64,000 bases of DNA from Reyranella humidisoli (GTDB taxonomy: Bacteria > Pseudomonadota > Alphaproteobacteria > Reyranellales > Reyranellaceae), in assembly GCF_019039055.1 (NCBI RefSeq), contig NZ_JAHOPB010000003.1:186001-250000 (forward strand), in the 5' to 3' direction. This document shows, piece after piece, positions 49,225-57,817 of this stretch. Each line of letters opens with the position of its first letter. Positions within the stretch are counted from its first letter, which is position 1. The notes beneath the pieces were generated by a model. It had not been told where the DNA came from, made no database searches, and saw nothing but the letters and a program-made list of their open reading frames with translations. The position numbers and the translations under genes were made by a program.

Positions 49225-50711
49225 TCGCCGCCTCTGCCTTGTCTCGAGTTGTCGTTGAGCCTCAGCCGCCGAGGCAAATCTATCCGAAAGGTTGTGCCTC
49301 GACCAAGTTCGGACTGCACGGTGATGTCGCCGCCCAGCCGTCGCACGAGGGCGCGGACATGCGCAAGCCCGATGCCCTCGCCGGGACGGTCCTGTGCGCC
49401 GGCCCGCCGGAACAGTTCGAAGATGCGCTCGTGGTCCTGCTGGGCGATGCCACGGCCGTTGTCGGTGATGTCTATGTGCACGCGCCGCGCCGTTTCGCCG
49501 GCCGTGATGATGATTCGTCCCGGGCGATCGCGCGCCAGATACTTCACGGCATTGTCGACGACATTGCCGACAACCTGCTCAAGGGCCAGCCGGTCGGTCA
49601 CCAGTGCGGGGGCAGTGGACGGTACGGAGATTTCCGCGCCGACTTCTTCCGTTTGATGTCGAACACTGGCGGCGGCGTTCTCGAACAAGCTGACCAGATT
49701 GATCGATTCGGCGTGCAGTTCGCGCCGGCCCTCCCGGGACAGTTTGAGGATGGCGTTGATCAGCCCGTCCATCTTGCTGGTGGAGGCGCGAATGAACCGG
49801 AGTGCCTCGGGAATGTCCTCATCCGTGGCCAGTTTCGCTTTGGCGGTCAGGCTGGCATCGCCGGCCACGTAGGGGCCGACGGTCTTCATGGCGGCCTCCA
49901 GTTCGCTGGTGAATCCCATGATGTTCACCAGCGGCGACCGCAGGTCGTGGCTGACAATGTAGGCGAAGCGCTGGATTTCCTCGTTGGCACGAGTCAACGC
50001 CTCGGTGCGCTCGACCACCCGCTCTTCGAGATTGGCATTCACGCCCTGGAGTTCGACGCGGGCGGCCATCAGCTCACGCGTGTACTGCACGACCGTCCAC
50101 GAGGCGCCGGCGGCGAAGAGCAGGATCAGTAAGCTGCCGGCCGCGGTCACCCAGGTCAGCAATTCGGCGCCGTCGTTCACCTCCTGCAGCCGCAGCGTTA
50201 CGCGGCCCTCGGCATTGGCATTGAGAAGGCCAAGCTGCACCCGCGCACGCTCCATCAGCAGGCGACCGCGATCTGAAAGCACGATTTCCATGGCAGCGTC
50301 GCGGCGCCCGTTCTTGGCCATTTCGATGGTTTGGTTCAGCTCGGCCATTTTCTGGTCGAGGACGCCCGCGATATCGTTGAGGACGGCCAGCTGCCGGGCG
50401 TCGTTGGCCAGCAGCGTACGCAACGAGGCGATGTCGCTGCGCAATCGAGGCTGCGCGCGTTCGAAGGGACCGAGATAGCGCGGCTCTCCCGTCAGCAGGA
50501 AACCGCGCTGACCCGTCTCGGCGTCCAGCGTGGCCGCCAGCAGGCTCGTCGCAAGTGAACGGATCTGCCGCTCGACGACAGCCGTTTCGGCATGCTGCGC
50601 CGTACGCACAGAGAGCCATCCGGAAGCAGCCACGATCGCCAGCAGGGCGAGCACGCCCGCAGCAAGGAAGGCGATCGTGCGGCGTGCGAATGCTGAACTG
50701 AACAGGGGCAT
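49221..50711 (-). CDS. CHASE3-domain sensor histidine kinase
   Basis: A 496-residue membrane kinase. Two membrane segments (about residues 12-32 and 186-207) flank a periplasmic CHASE3 domain with DAETGQRGFLLTG. A coiled coil (residues 215-250) leads to the dimerisation domain with His255 in SHDLRSPL, then the ATPase domain with VVGNVVDNAVKYLA (N box), DNGRGIAQQDHERIFELF and GIGLAHVRALV (G boxes). The stop overlaps the receiver start. It senses an unknown signal, often associated with stress or bacteriophytochrome pathways. Confidence 0.9.
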   Translation of the reverse strand: MPLFSSAFARRTIAFLAAGVLALLAIVAASGWLSVRTAQHAETAVVERQIRSLATSLLAATLDAETGQRGFLLTGEPRYLGPFERAQPRLRSDIASLRTLLANDARQLAVLNDIAGVLDQKMAELNQTIEMAKNGRRDAAMEIVLSDRGRLLMERARVQLGLLNANAEGRVTLRLQEVNDGAELLTWVTAAGSLLILLFAAGASWTVVQYTRELMAARVELQGVNANLEERVVERTEALTRANEEIQRFAYIVSHDLRSPLVNIMGFTSELEAAMKTVGPYVAGDASLTAKAKLATDEDIPEALRFIRASTSKMDGLINAILKLSREGRRELHAESINLVSLFENAAASVRHQTEEVGAEISVPSTAPALVTDRLALEQVVGNVVDNAVKYLARDRPGRIIITAGETARRVHIDITDNGRGIAQQDHERIFELFRRAGAQDRPGEGIGLAHVRALVRRLGGDITVQSELGRGTTFRIDLPRRLRLNDNSRQGRGGE

Positions 50712-50822
50712 GGACTGAACGAAACTCGCAGGGACGGTGTGGACGCGCGCGGGCGTTCAGGTATCGATGCAATAATACGAAAAGAGTGGTTTCAGTCCAT
50801 GTGCATCGCTCGTCGCGGGCGG

Positions 50823-51203
50823 TCAGCGCTGGTCGATATCACCGTCGCTCAGTAATCCCGCCCGCAGATCGGCTTCCATCGGGGCATCGAGATGGAAGAC
50901 GCGTTGTGTGGCGAAACCGGGGAAGCCGTCCGTTGGTTCGGTCTGCGCAAGTGTGGCGAAGGCTGCCGCGTCGGTTTCGGTCTCGAAGGCACAGAGGATC
51001 TCGGGGAAGCCGGCGACGCGCGACACCGTCAGGGCGAAGGCGCCGTTCAATGCCACGCCGCCGATGACTCTGTTCAGGAGTTCGCGCAGGCCGCGCAGGC
51101 GCCGGCTGCCGATTTCGTCGGCGCCGACGTCGACCGCCACAGCAACCACGAGGTGTCCGTTGGGGAAACTCTTGAGAAAAGATGGCCAGGACAGACTGCT
51201 CAT
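50823..51203 (-). CDS. Hypothetical protein
   Basis: A 126-residue soluble protein that I do not recognise. It contains FPNGHLVVAVAVDVGADEIG, an ALTVSRVAGFPEILCAFETETDAAAFATL block, and ends SDGDIDQR. The FETETDAAAFATL segment resembles a beta-alpha dyad, but no family is assigned. It is likely real because it is a 126-codon frame with coding-like composition on the strand opposite the M81 gene. The start codon is uncertain: no clear ribosome site precedes the ATG at 51203, which lies 7 bases after an inverted repeat. Confidence 0.5.
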   Translation of the reverse strand: MSSLSWPSFLKSFPNGHLVVAVAVDVGADEIGSRRLRGLRELLNRVIGGVALNGAFALTVSRVAGFPEILCAFETETDAAAFATLAQTEPTDGFPGFATQRVFHLDAPMEADLRAGLLSDGDIDQR

Positions 51204-51209
51204 GCCGGT

Positions 51210-51227
51210 CGCAACGCCGGTGTTGCG
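51210..51227. promoter_or_regulatory. Near-perfect 18-base palindrome in the divergent gap
   Basis: CGCAAC ... GTTGCG with a CCGG centre forms an 18-base palindrome with a single mismatched pair, between the minus-strand hypothetical gene and the M81 gene. It is a possible operator for one or both, or a chance feature of GC-rich DNA. Confidence 0.35.
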
Positions 51228-51311
51228 CAATCGCTGCCTCACAGGCGCGTGTGCGGTCGAATTCGATGATATGGTCTGCCGCCTGTACGAGAGACATTTG
51301 GGAGAGGCGGG

Positions 51312-52838
51312 ATGGCGCGTATCGCAGTCGGTGGTTTTCAGCACGAGACGAACACTTTTGCGCCGCAGCAGGCGACCTGGGAGGAATTCGTTCGCGCCGA
51401 TGCGTGGCCGCCGCTGCTGCGCGGCGCGGAGATGATCCCCGGCGTGGAAGGGTTCAATATTCCCATCGCCGGCGCGGTGAAGAAGCTGGCCGAACTCGGC
51501 CATGAGATTGTGCCGCTGGCCTGGGCCGCCGCAGCACCGGCCTCCTACGTGACGGAAGATGCCTTCGAGAAGATGTGGGCGCTGTTCGACGAGGACCTGC
51601 GCAAGCTCGGGCCGTTCGACGCGATCTACCTCGACCTGCATGGCGCGATGGTCGCGGAGAACACCGAGGACGGCGAGGGCGAACTGTTGAAGCGCATCCG
51701 CGGCATCGTCGGCGACGAGTTGCCGGTCGTGGCGAGCCTCGACTATCACGCCAACCTCACGCCCGACATGGCGAAGCTCGCCACGGCACTGGTCGGGTAT
51801 CGAACCTATCCCCACATCGACATGGCTGTGACGGGCAAGCGCGCCATCGAGCTCCTGGACAAGCTGCTGCGCGAGAAGCGGCCGGTCTATCGCGCCTACC
51901 GCCAGCTCGACTTTCTTATTCCGCTGGTCTGGCAGTGCACCTTCATCGAGCCGGCCAAGGGTATCTTCGACCTCGTGGGCGAACTGGAGGCGGGCGAGAA
52001 GAGCCACAACCAGGGCATCGTGAGCGTCACGCACACGCCGGGCTTCCCGCCGGCTGACATCGCCCAGTGCGGTCCCGCGCTGGTCGTCTACGGCCACGAC
52101 AAGGAAGCGGTCGAGGCCGCAGCCGACAAGCTCGCCGCGACGGTGAAGGCGCAGGAGAAGGCGTTCGACGGCGAACTGCTCGACCCCGACCAGGCCGCGC
52201 TGCGCGCCATCGAACTGTCGAAGAAGGCGAGCAGACCGATCGTGCTCGCCGACGTGCAGGACAATCCCGGCGCCGGTGGCACCTCCGACACGGTCGGTCT
52301 GCTGGCGGCCCTGATGCGCCACAAGGCCAAGGGCGCGGTCATCGGCATGATCGTCGACGAGGGCGCGGCGAAGGCCGCGGTCGAGACGGGTGAGGGCAAC
52401 ATCATGCGTCGGGGCATCGGCGCGGTGGTCGGCTATGGCGGCGAGAAACCGGTCGAGGCCGACTGGCGCGTGGTGAAAATCGGCAGCGGCGTCTTCACCG
52501 GCACGGGCCCGTTCTACGGGGGCGCCAAGTTCCAGATCGGACCGATGGCTCTCGTCACCGACGAAGCCTCCGGCGTGTCGGCCGTGCTGGCCTGCAAGCG
52601 CGTGCAGGCGGCCGACCAGGAGATGTTCCGCGCCGTCGGGGTCGAACCCTCGACGGTGCCGATCCTCGGGCTGAAGTCGACGGTGCACTTCCGGGCCGAC
52701 TTCCAACCCATCGCCGAGACGATCCTGGTCGTGCAGTCGACCGGCGCACACATAACCGACCCGGTGGACATGCCCTACAAGCACCTGCGCAAGGGGATTC
52801 GCCTCAAGCCGATGGGACCGGTCTGGCAGGGCGTCTGA
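51312..52838 (+). CDS. M81-family metallopeptidase (MlrC/microcystinase C-like)
   Basis: A 508-residue protein of the M81 family. GGFQHETNTFAPQQATWEEF at its start is the signature, followed by DLHGAMVAENTEDGEGELL and VASLDYHANLTPDM, where metal ligands lie. The C-terminal half has DVQDNPGAGGTSDTVGLL and THFRADFQP-like HFRADFQPIAETILVV. The family is named after MlrC, which helps degrade microcystin peptides; most members are of unknown use. A clean start with GAGAGGCGGG upstream is seen. It is convergent with the MFS gene, 15 bases apart. Confidence 0.9.
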   Translation: MARIAVGGFQHETNTFAPQQATWEEFVRADAWPPLLRGAEMIPGVEGFNIPIAGAVKKLAELGHEIVPLAWAAAAPASYVTEDAFEKMWALFDEDLRKLGPFDAIYLDLHGAMVAENTEDGEGELLKRIRGIVGDELPVVASLDYHANLTPDMAKLATALVGYRTYPHIDMAVTGKRAIELLDKLLREKRPVYRAYRQLDFLIPLVWQCTFIEPAKGIFDLVGELEAGEKSHNQGIVSVTHTPGFPPADIAQCGPALVVYGHDKEAVEAAADKLAATVKAQEKAFDGELLDPDQAALRAIELSKKASRPIVLADVQDNPGAGGTSDTVGLLAALMRHKAKGAVIGMIVDEGAAKAAVETGEGNIMRRGIGAVVGYGGEKPVEADWRVVKIGSGVFTGTGPFYGGAKFQIGPMALVTDEASGVSAVLACKRVQAADQEMFRAVGVEPSTVPILGLKSTVHFRADFQPIAETILVVQSTGAHITDPVDMPYKHLRKGIRLKPMGPVWQGV

Positions 52839-52853
52839 CCGCCACCCGGTGGC

Positions 52854-54029
52854 TCAGTCGTTCGCGAAAGCGGGCCTCAGTGCCCACACCATCGGTACCG
52901 TGGTGAGGGCAACGCAGGCGACGGCGACGAGGGCCGTCGTCAGGCCAATCACGTCACCCAGCAGGCCGAACAACAGCGGGCCCGTCGCACCGGCCACGGA
53001 ACCACCCGTATAGAAGACCGCAAAAGCCTTGGTGCGCCGCTCCGGGCTGACGAACTCCGGGATCGTGCCGTAGAGCACCGACGAGGTGCCGTTGAGCATC
53101 AGCCCGACGGCCGGCAGCAAAAGCAGAGCGTAGTCGAGCGGCAGCGGCAGGGCCGCGAGGATGAGCAGCGTCGTCGCGATCTCGGTCAGCAGGACAGAGG
53201 GCACGACGCCGAGCTTCTGGCCGACCCAGCCCATCACCAGCTTGCCGGCCGCGCCGCCCGCGAAGAGCAGCGACAGGCCGAGGCCGATGGTCGGCAGATC
53301 GGCGCCCTTGTTGCGCAGCAGGAACGGCACGAAGATCAGGAAGCCGGTGCGCACCAGGTCGTCGGCGATGTGGATCGAGAAGAGCAGCCAGTAGGCCCAC
53401 GGCCGATCCTGGCCCGCGACCGCCTTCGACGGTTCGGCCTTGCCGTGCATCACGATGGGCTTCAGCGAGGCGAGGATGATGCCGGAGCCGACGACGGCGA
53501 GGGCGGCCATCGCGACGAGTGCCTGCTGCCAGCCGAGGGACGCGGCAACCAGCGCGAAGAGGGCCGGCAGCAGGACCTTCCCGACGTCGCCCGTGAAATT
53601 GTAGGTGCCGAGCGCGGTGCGCGAGCGGGGGCCGTGATAGGCGGCGGCCACGAGGCTGGAGCCGATCGGATGCTGGGTACTGGCGCCGAGGCCCGCCAGA
53701 ATAAGTCCCGCGATCACGCCGTAAAGCGAGCCGCTCATCCCCGCGAGCGCGTAGCCGCCGGCAATCAGCAGCGTGCCGAGGGCGAGGATACGCACGCCGC
53801 CGAAGCGCTCGGCCAGCAGGCCCGATGGGATCTGGCCCGTGGCCATGGCCCCGGAGTAGCAGGTCTTGAGCGCACCGATGGCGCCGTAGCTCAGCCCGAA
53901 CTGCGATTGCAGCAGCGGATAGAGCACATTGAGCAGATCGGTGAAGCCGTCATGCAGGGCATGGGCGCCGCCGCAGACGGTGAGGGTGCGGCGGGCGGTG
54001 GCGGTCGGTGAGGAGACAGCGATTGTCAT
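52854..54029 (-). CDS. MFS transporter
   Basis: A 391-residue membrane protein with about 12 hydrophobic segments. The N-terminus has HALHDGFTDLLNVLYPLLQSQFGLSYGAIG, the feature of the fosmidomycin-resistance-like (Fsr) branch, with a conserved region ERFGGVRILALGTLLI after the first loop. It starts 15 bases after the stop of the lipoprotein gene, in the same direction as hisI, so these three genes may be cotranscribed. The transported molecule is unknown. Confidence 0.88.
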   Translation of the reverse strand: MTIAVSSPTATARRTLTVCGGAHALHDGFTDLLNVLYPLLQSQFGLSYGAIGALKTCYSGAMATGQIPSGLLAERFGGVRILALGTLLIAGGYALAGMSGSLYGVIAGLILAGLGASTQHPIGSSLVAAAYHGPRSRTALGTYNFTGDVGKVLLPALFALVAASLGWQQALVAMAALAVVGSGIILASLKPIVMHGKAEPSKAVAGQDRPWAYWLLFSIHIADDLVRTGFLIFVPFLLRNKGADLPTIGLGLSLLFAGGAAGKLVMGWVGQKLGVVPSVLLTEIATTLLILAALPLPLDYALLLLPAVGLMLNGTSSVLYGTIPEFVSPERRTKAFAVFYTGGSVAGATGPLLFGLLGDVIGLTTALVAVACVALTTVPMVWALRPAFAND

Positions 54030-54044
54030 CTCGCTGTCACAATA

Positions 54045-54521
54045 CTACCGGCCTGGGATGCGGGCGAACCAAAAGGCGATCTGCTGCTGGAAATCGCGCT
54101 CGGCGAATGCAGTGTCTGTGATGATCGACGGCTTGCCATTGCGGGCGTAGCGCACGCTCTGCAAACGCTTGAAGGCCGTGTCGGCCGAATGCAGCACCAG
54201 CACGTCGCCCTGGCGGCGCTGGAAGACGAGCTCGTGGATCTTGCGGATGTTCACCAGGTTCACGACGTAGCGGCCGTCGGGCCCGTCGTCGGCGAGCTGG
54301 CGCACCGGGATGTCGCGGCCCTGGTTGGTGATGTCCATCAGCGCAAAGGCTTCCGGCGCCGTCATGTTGTCCTTGCCGGTGGTCTGAATGAGCCAGACCA
54401 GCTTGTCGCCGCGCGGCGAGAGCGTGTGCCGGGGAGACGAGGGCGGCGGGGCACAGGCGGCGAGCGGCAGGAGAGACGCCGAGACCAGGAAACCACGGCG
54501 CGTCGATGAGAACTGGCTCAA
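54045..54521 (-). CDS. Hypothetical lipoprotein, translation coupled to hisI
   Basis: A 158-residue protein with TTG start at 54521 overlapping the hisI stop (TTGA). The N-terminus reads TRRGFLVSASLLPLAACAPP, an export signal with the lipobox LAAC. The mature part has GDKLVWLIQTTGKDN, VNLVNIRKIHELVFQRRQ and ITDTAFAERDFQQQIAFW, with no family that I recognise. It could form part of an envelope complex. The Arg pair may make it a Tat substrate. A TTG start is unusual but the coupling supports it. Confidence 0.6.
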   Translation of the reverse strand: MSQFSSTRRGFLVSASLLPLAACAPPPSSPRHTLSPRGDKLVWLIQTTGKDNMTAPEAFALMDITNQGRDIPVRQLADDGPDGRYVVNLVNIRKIHELVFQRRQGDVLVLHSADTAFKRLQSVRYARNGKPSIITDTAFAERDFQQQIAFWFARIPGR

Positions 54522-54931
54522 ACCTTTTCCTTCTCCATGTCGATCTCGATGGGAGCGATCTCCGCCAGCGCGCCGTTGCGGATCGCACGGAAGAAGCAGT
54601 TGTGGCGGCCGGTGTGGCAGGCGACCCCGGTCTGGTCGACCAGCGCCAGCAGCGTGTCGCCGTCGCAATCGATCCGCAGTTCGACCAGCGTCTGGATGTG
54701 GCCCGACGTGTCGCCCTTGCGCCAGGGCGCCTTGCGCGAGCGCGACCAGTAGCATGCACGACCCGTGCGCATCGTCTCCGCGACGGCGTCGCGATCCATC
54801 CAGGCCATCATCAGGATTTCGCCCGTGTCGTGCTGCTGGGCGATCGCGGGCACGAGGCCCTGCGCGTCGAACTTGATGACGGCAAGGGCGGCGTCGATTT
54901 CGGGCTGCTGGTAGGTCGTCTGGGTCGTCAT
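54518..54931 (-). CDS. hisI: Phosphoribosyl-AMP cyclohydrolase
   Basis: A 137-residue enzyme of histidine biosynthesis, opening the adenine ring of phosphoribosyl-AMP. VPAIAQQHDTGEILMMAWMDRDAV is the conserved start, RIDCDGDTLLALVDQTG has the Asp metal ligands, and GVACHTGRHNCFFR is the Cys/His zinc site. The start at 54931 follows the usual short N-terminus. It is not in the main his operon here, and its divergent gap with the Fur-like gene is 92 bases. Confidence 0.94.
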   Translation of the reverse strand: MTTQTTYQQPEIDAALAVIKFDAQGLVPAIAQQHDTGEILMMAWMDRDAVAETMRTGRACYWSRSRKAPWRKGDTSGHIQTLVELRIDCDGDTLLALVDQTGVACHTGRHNCFFRAIRNGALAEIAPIEIDMEKEKV

Positions 54932-55023
54932 AGGGGCACCGCTGCGGGGTGGGGGCGAGCCTTGGCCTCCGGAAGGAACGGCGCGTATAATCGTCGGGTA
55001 TTCGGTTGGCAAATCGGAGCCCC

Positions 55024-55515
55024 GTGAAGAAACAGGCCAAAGCGGCGCCCGCCGGGCACGCCCACGATCACGAGCATTGCGTCGAGGACGCCATCGCCGC
55101 GGCCGAGAAACTGTGCGCGGCCAAGGATCTCAGGTTCACGCCGCTGCGCCGCCGGGTGCTCGAACTCGTCTGGTCGAGCCACAAGCCGGTCGGCGCCTAT
55201 GCATTGCTCGACAGCCTGCGCAACGAGGATCTCGGCTCGGCACCGCCGACCGTCTATCGCGCGCTCGACTTCCTGATCGAGAACGGGCTGATCCATCGCA
55301 TCGAGCGCATGAACGCCTTCGTCGGCTGCAGCCACCCGGGCGAGGCCCATCGCGGCTTCTTCCTGATCTGCGCCGAGTGCGGCAATGCCGAGGAGATGGA
55401 AGGCGAGGGCGTCTCTGCAACCATCGCCGCCGCCGCCTCGAGCCGCGGCTTCACCGCGCGCGAGATGACGCTCGAAGTGACCGGCGTCTGCGCCGAGTGC
55501 CAGAAGGCCGCTTAG
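55024..55515 (+). CDS. zur: Fur-family zinc-type regulator (Zur-like)
   Basis: A 163-residue metalloregulator. The N-terminal HDHEHCVEDAI region is His-rich, the winged helix spans residues about 35-95 (RFTPLRRRVLELVW, then PPTVYRALDFLIENGLIHRIE), and a C-terminal domain has Cys pairs in CAECGNAEEM and GVCAECQKAA. Two CxxC units are a structural zinc site and GCSHPGEAHRGFFLICAEC is Zur-typical. The start is GTG at 55024; a TTG 18 bases upstream would add six residues. It is divergent from hisI. Zn versus Fe specificity is inferred. Confidence 0.82.
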   Translation: MKKQAKAAPAGHAHDHEHCVEDAIAAAEKLCAAKDLRFTPLRRRVLELVWSSHKPVGAYALLDSLRNEDLGSAPPTVYRALDFLIENGLIHRIERMNAFVGCSHPGEAHRGFFLICAECGNAEEMEGEGVSATIAAAASSRGFTAREMTLEVTGVCAECQKAA

Positions 55516-55572
55516 CGGCCTCCCCAGCAAGAGGTTGGTTTGTCGTGCGTGCTGTGACCCGCCGAGAGCGGA

Positions 55573-56769
55573 TCAGGCGTTGTGCGCCCGGTTGAGGCGC
55601 TCGAAACCTTCGGCCAGATCCGTCTTCAGGTCTTCGACGTCTTCCAGGCCGATATGCACGCGCAGCAGCTGCTTGCCCTCGGGCCACGGCACGGCGGTGC
55701 GGTACTGGTCGGGATGGGCCGGGATCATGAGGCTCTCGTAGCCGCCCCAGCTTGCGCCCATGCCGAAGATGTCCATGCCGTCGAGCATGGCGGCGACCGC
55801 CGGGCGCTTGATGCCGTCGCGCAGCGTGAACGAGAACAGGCCCGACGAGCCTTTGAACTGCTTCTTCCAGTTCTCGTGGCCGGGGCAGTCCGGCAGGGCC
55901 GGGTGCAGCACCTTGTCGACCTCGGGCCGGGTCTTCAGCCAGTTGGCGATCTCGAGGCCGCTCTTCTCATGGTGGCGCAGGCGCACGCCCATCGTGCGGA
56001 GGCCGCGCAGGGCGAGGTAGCAGTCATCGGGCGCGGCGTGGAAGCCGAACGACTGGCAGGCCGTCTTTGCGATCTCGAACATCTCGCGCGTGGCACAGGA
56101 GATGATGCCCATCATCGCGTCGGAGTGACCGACGATGTACTTGGTTCCGGCGTGGATGGAGATATCGCAGCCGTGGTCGAACGGCTTGAAGTAGAGCGGC
56201 GTCGCCCAGGTATTATCGATCATGACGGCCGCGCCGGCCTTTTTGGCGACGGCGGCCATGCCGTCGACGTCCTGTACCTCGAAGGTCTGCGAGCCCGGCG
56301 CCTCGAGATAGACGACCTTGGTGTTGGGCCGCATCAGCTTGGCGAGGCCTTCGCCGCCGATCATCGGATCGAAGTAGGTGGTCTCGACTCCGAAGCCCTT
56401 CAGCGTGGTGTTGGCGAAGCGGCGCGCCGGACCGTAGGCATTGTCGGTCACCAGCATGTGGTCGCCGGTCTTCAGGAAGCCCACGATGGCGCCGGTGACG
56501 GCGGCCAGCCCCGACTGCACGGCGATGGAACGATGCGCGCCCTCGATGGCGGCGACGGCGTCTTCCAGCGCCTTCTGCGTCGGCGTGCCGTTGCGTCCAT
56601 AGCCGTATCCCTCGAACGGGATTCGGTTCTCGAACTTGTCCATCGTCGGCGAGAGGATCGTCGACGCGTGATAGACGGGCGGATTGACGATGCCGAAGTT
56701 GTTGTCGGGATCGCGGCCGGAGACGGCCAAAACGGTGTCGGGTCGGGTATAAGTTTTCTTAGAGGTCAT
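55573..56769 (-). CDS. metC: Cystathionine beta-lyase
   Basis: A 398-residue PLP enzyme of the gamma family, splitting cystathionine to homocysteine, pyruvate and ammonia. The PLP Lys is Lys210 in SIHAGTKYIVGHSD. AVQSGLAAVTGAIVGFLKTGD, YLEAPGSQTFEVQDV and CQSFGFHAAPDDCYLALRGLRTMGVRL fit MetC. The C-terminus has GGYESLMIP and RVHIGLEDVEDL. It is the last gene of a minus-strand sulfur-amino-acid group and is preceded by sseA, 46 bases upstream. Confidence 0.93.
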   Translation of the reverse strand: MTSKKTYTRPDTVLAVSGRDPDNNFGIVNPPVYHASTILSPTMDKFENRIPFEGYGYGRNGTPTQKALEDAVAAIEGAHRSIAVQSGLAAVTGAIVGFLKTGDHMLVTDNAYGPARRFANTTLKGFGVETTYFDPMIGGEGLAKLMRPNTKVVYLEAPGSQTFEVQDVDGMAAVAKKAGAAVMIDNTWATPLYFKPFDHGCDISIHAGTKYIVGHSDAMMGIISCATREMFEIAKTACQSFGFHAAPDDCYLALRGLRTMGVRLRHHEKSGLEIANWLKTRPEVDKVLHPALPDCPGHENWKKQFKGSSGLFSFTLRDGIKRPAVAAMLDGMDIFGMGASWGGYESLMIPAHPDQYRTAVPWPEGKQLLRVHIGLEDVEDLKTDLAEGFERLNRAHNA

Positions 56770-56815
56770 GAATCAATTATGGCACAGGCTTCGAGCCGGC
56801 GGCCAGTGATAGACC

Positions 56816-57673
56816 TCAGGGGCCCGTCACGATCGGCGTGTCGGCGCGTCCACCCCATTCGGTCCAGGAGCCGTCATAGACCGCGGCCTCGGGCGCGCCG
56901 GTGAGATAAAGGCCGAGCGCGATCACGCAGGCGGTGACGCCGGAGCCGCAGCTCGCCGTGACCTTCTTCGACGGATCGATGCCGGAGGCGGCGATGCGCG
57001 CGGCGAGCTTGTCGGCGGGCAGCACCGTGCCGGTCGCCGGATCGAGCAGCTCGTTGTAGGGCAGGTTGAAGGCGCCCGGCATGTGGCCGCCGCGCAGGCC
57101 GGCGCGTGGTTCGGGAACCTCACCGCGAAAGCGGTTGGCCGCGCGGGCATCGACGATCTGCTCGCGCTTGCTGTCGATCAGGCCGAACACGTCGTCGACC
57201 GAGCGGACCAAGGCGTTGTTGAGGCGGGCCGTGAAGTGGCGCTCGCGCGGCGGCGTCGGATCGTCTGTGACGGGCCGTCCCTCGTTCATCCACTTGGGCA
57301 GGCCGCCGTTGAGGATCGCCACGTCCTTGTAGCCCATGGCGCGGAACATCCACCAGACGCGGCAGGCGCCGGTCATCGGCGTGGTGTCGTAGATCACGAT
57401 CTTGTTGCCGTCGCCCAGGCCAAGCCTGCGGACGCGGGAGGAGAATTTGTCGGGCGGCGGCAGCATGTGCGGCAGTGGGCTCGTCGTGTCCGCGATCTCG
57501 TCGATGTCGAAGAACACGGCGCCGGGAATGTGCTGCTGCGCGAATTCGGCCTTGGGATCGCGCTTCTGCGCTGGCAGGTAGAAGGAGCCGTCGACGACAC
57601 GCACGTCGGGCGCATCGAGGCGGGCGGCCAGCCATTCGGTGCTGACGAGGGCGTCGGGCCTTGCGTATTCCAT
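56816..57673 (-). CDS. sseA: 3-mercaptopyruvate sulfurtransferase
   Basis: A 285-residue two-domain rhodanese-fold enzyme that moves sulfur from 3-mercaptopyruvate to acceptors. The active-site Cys242 lies in SCGSGVTACV. The N-terminal rhodanese domain (residues 5-140) has STEWLAARLDAPDVRVVDGS and the C-terminal domain begins near 150; QIVDARAANRFRGEVPEPR and GHMPGAFNLPYNELLDP are conserved. It starts at 57673 and follows alaX on the same strand after a REP-like element. Confidence 0.93.
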   Translation of the reverse strand: MEYARPDALVSTEWLAARLDAPDVRVVDGSFYLPAQKRDPKAEFAQQHIPGAVFFDIDEIADTTSPLPHMLPPPDKFSSRVRRLGLGDGNKIVIYDTTPMTGACRVWWMFRAMGYKDVAILNGGLPKWMNEGRPVTDDPTPPRERHFTARLNNALVRSVDDVFGLIDSKREQIVDARAANRFRGEVPEPRAGLRGGHMPGAFNLPYNELLDPATGTVLPADKLAARIAASGIDPSKKVTASCGSGVTACVIALGLYLTGAPEAAVYDGSWTEWGGRADTPIVTGP

Positions 57674-57708
57674 CGGGTGTTCCTCTTCGTCTCTTATCGG
57701 CGTCGCTC

Positions 57709-57807
57709 AAGGATCCCTCGCTGTGCTCGGGATGACACCGGTTTTTCGATCAGCGCAGCGCGCAAAATCCACCAACCGTGTCATCCTGAGCGAAGCGAAG
57801 GATCCTT
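57709..57807. repeat. REP/BIME-like imperfect inverted repeat between sseA and alaX
   Basis: Two 30-base arms at 57709-57738 and 57778-57807 are inverted copies with about 26 of 30 matching bases. One arm contains GATCCCTCGCT, the other AGCGAAGCGAAGGATC. The motif TCATCCTGAGCGAAGCG is one I associate with interspersed repeats of other high-GC proteobacteria. The element is 39 bases apart at its centre and forms a long cruciform or RNA hairpin. It sits in a 144-base gap of an otherwise tight gene group. Confidence 0.8.
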
Positions 57808-57817
57808 GTTCTTTCGA

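Noticed and set aside
50823..52784. A 653-codon minus-strand frame across the M81 gene
   Set aside because: Most of it is antisense to the clear M81 protein; only its last 126 codons, beyond that gene, are credible.
57709..57807. CRISPR-like repeat unit
   Set aside because: There are only two arms, inverted rather than direct, with no regular spacers and no cas gene nearby.
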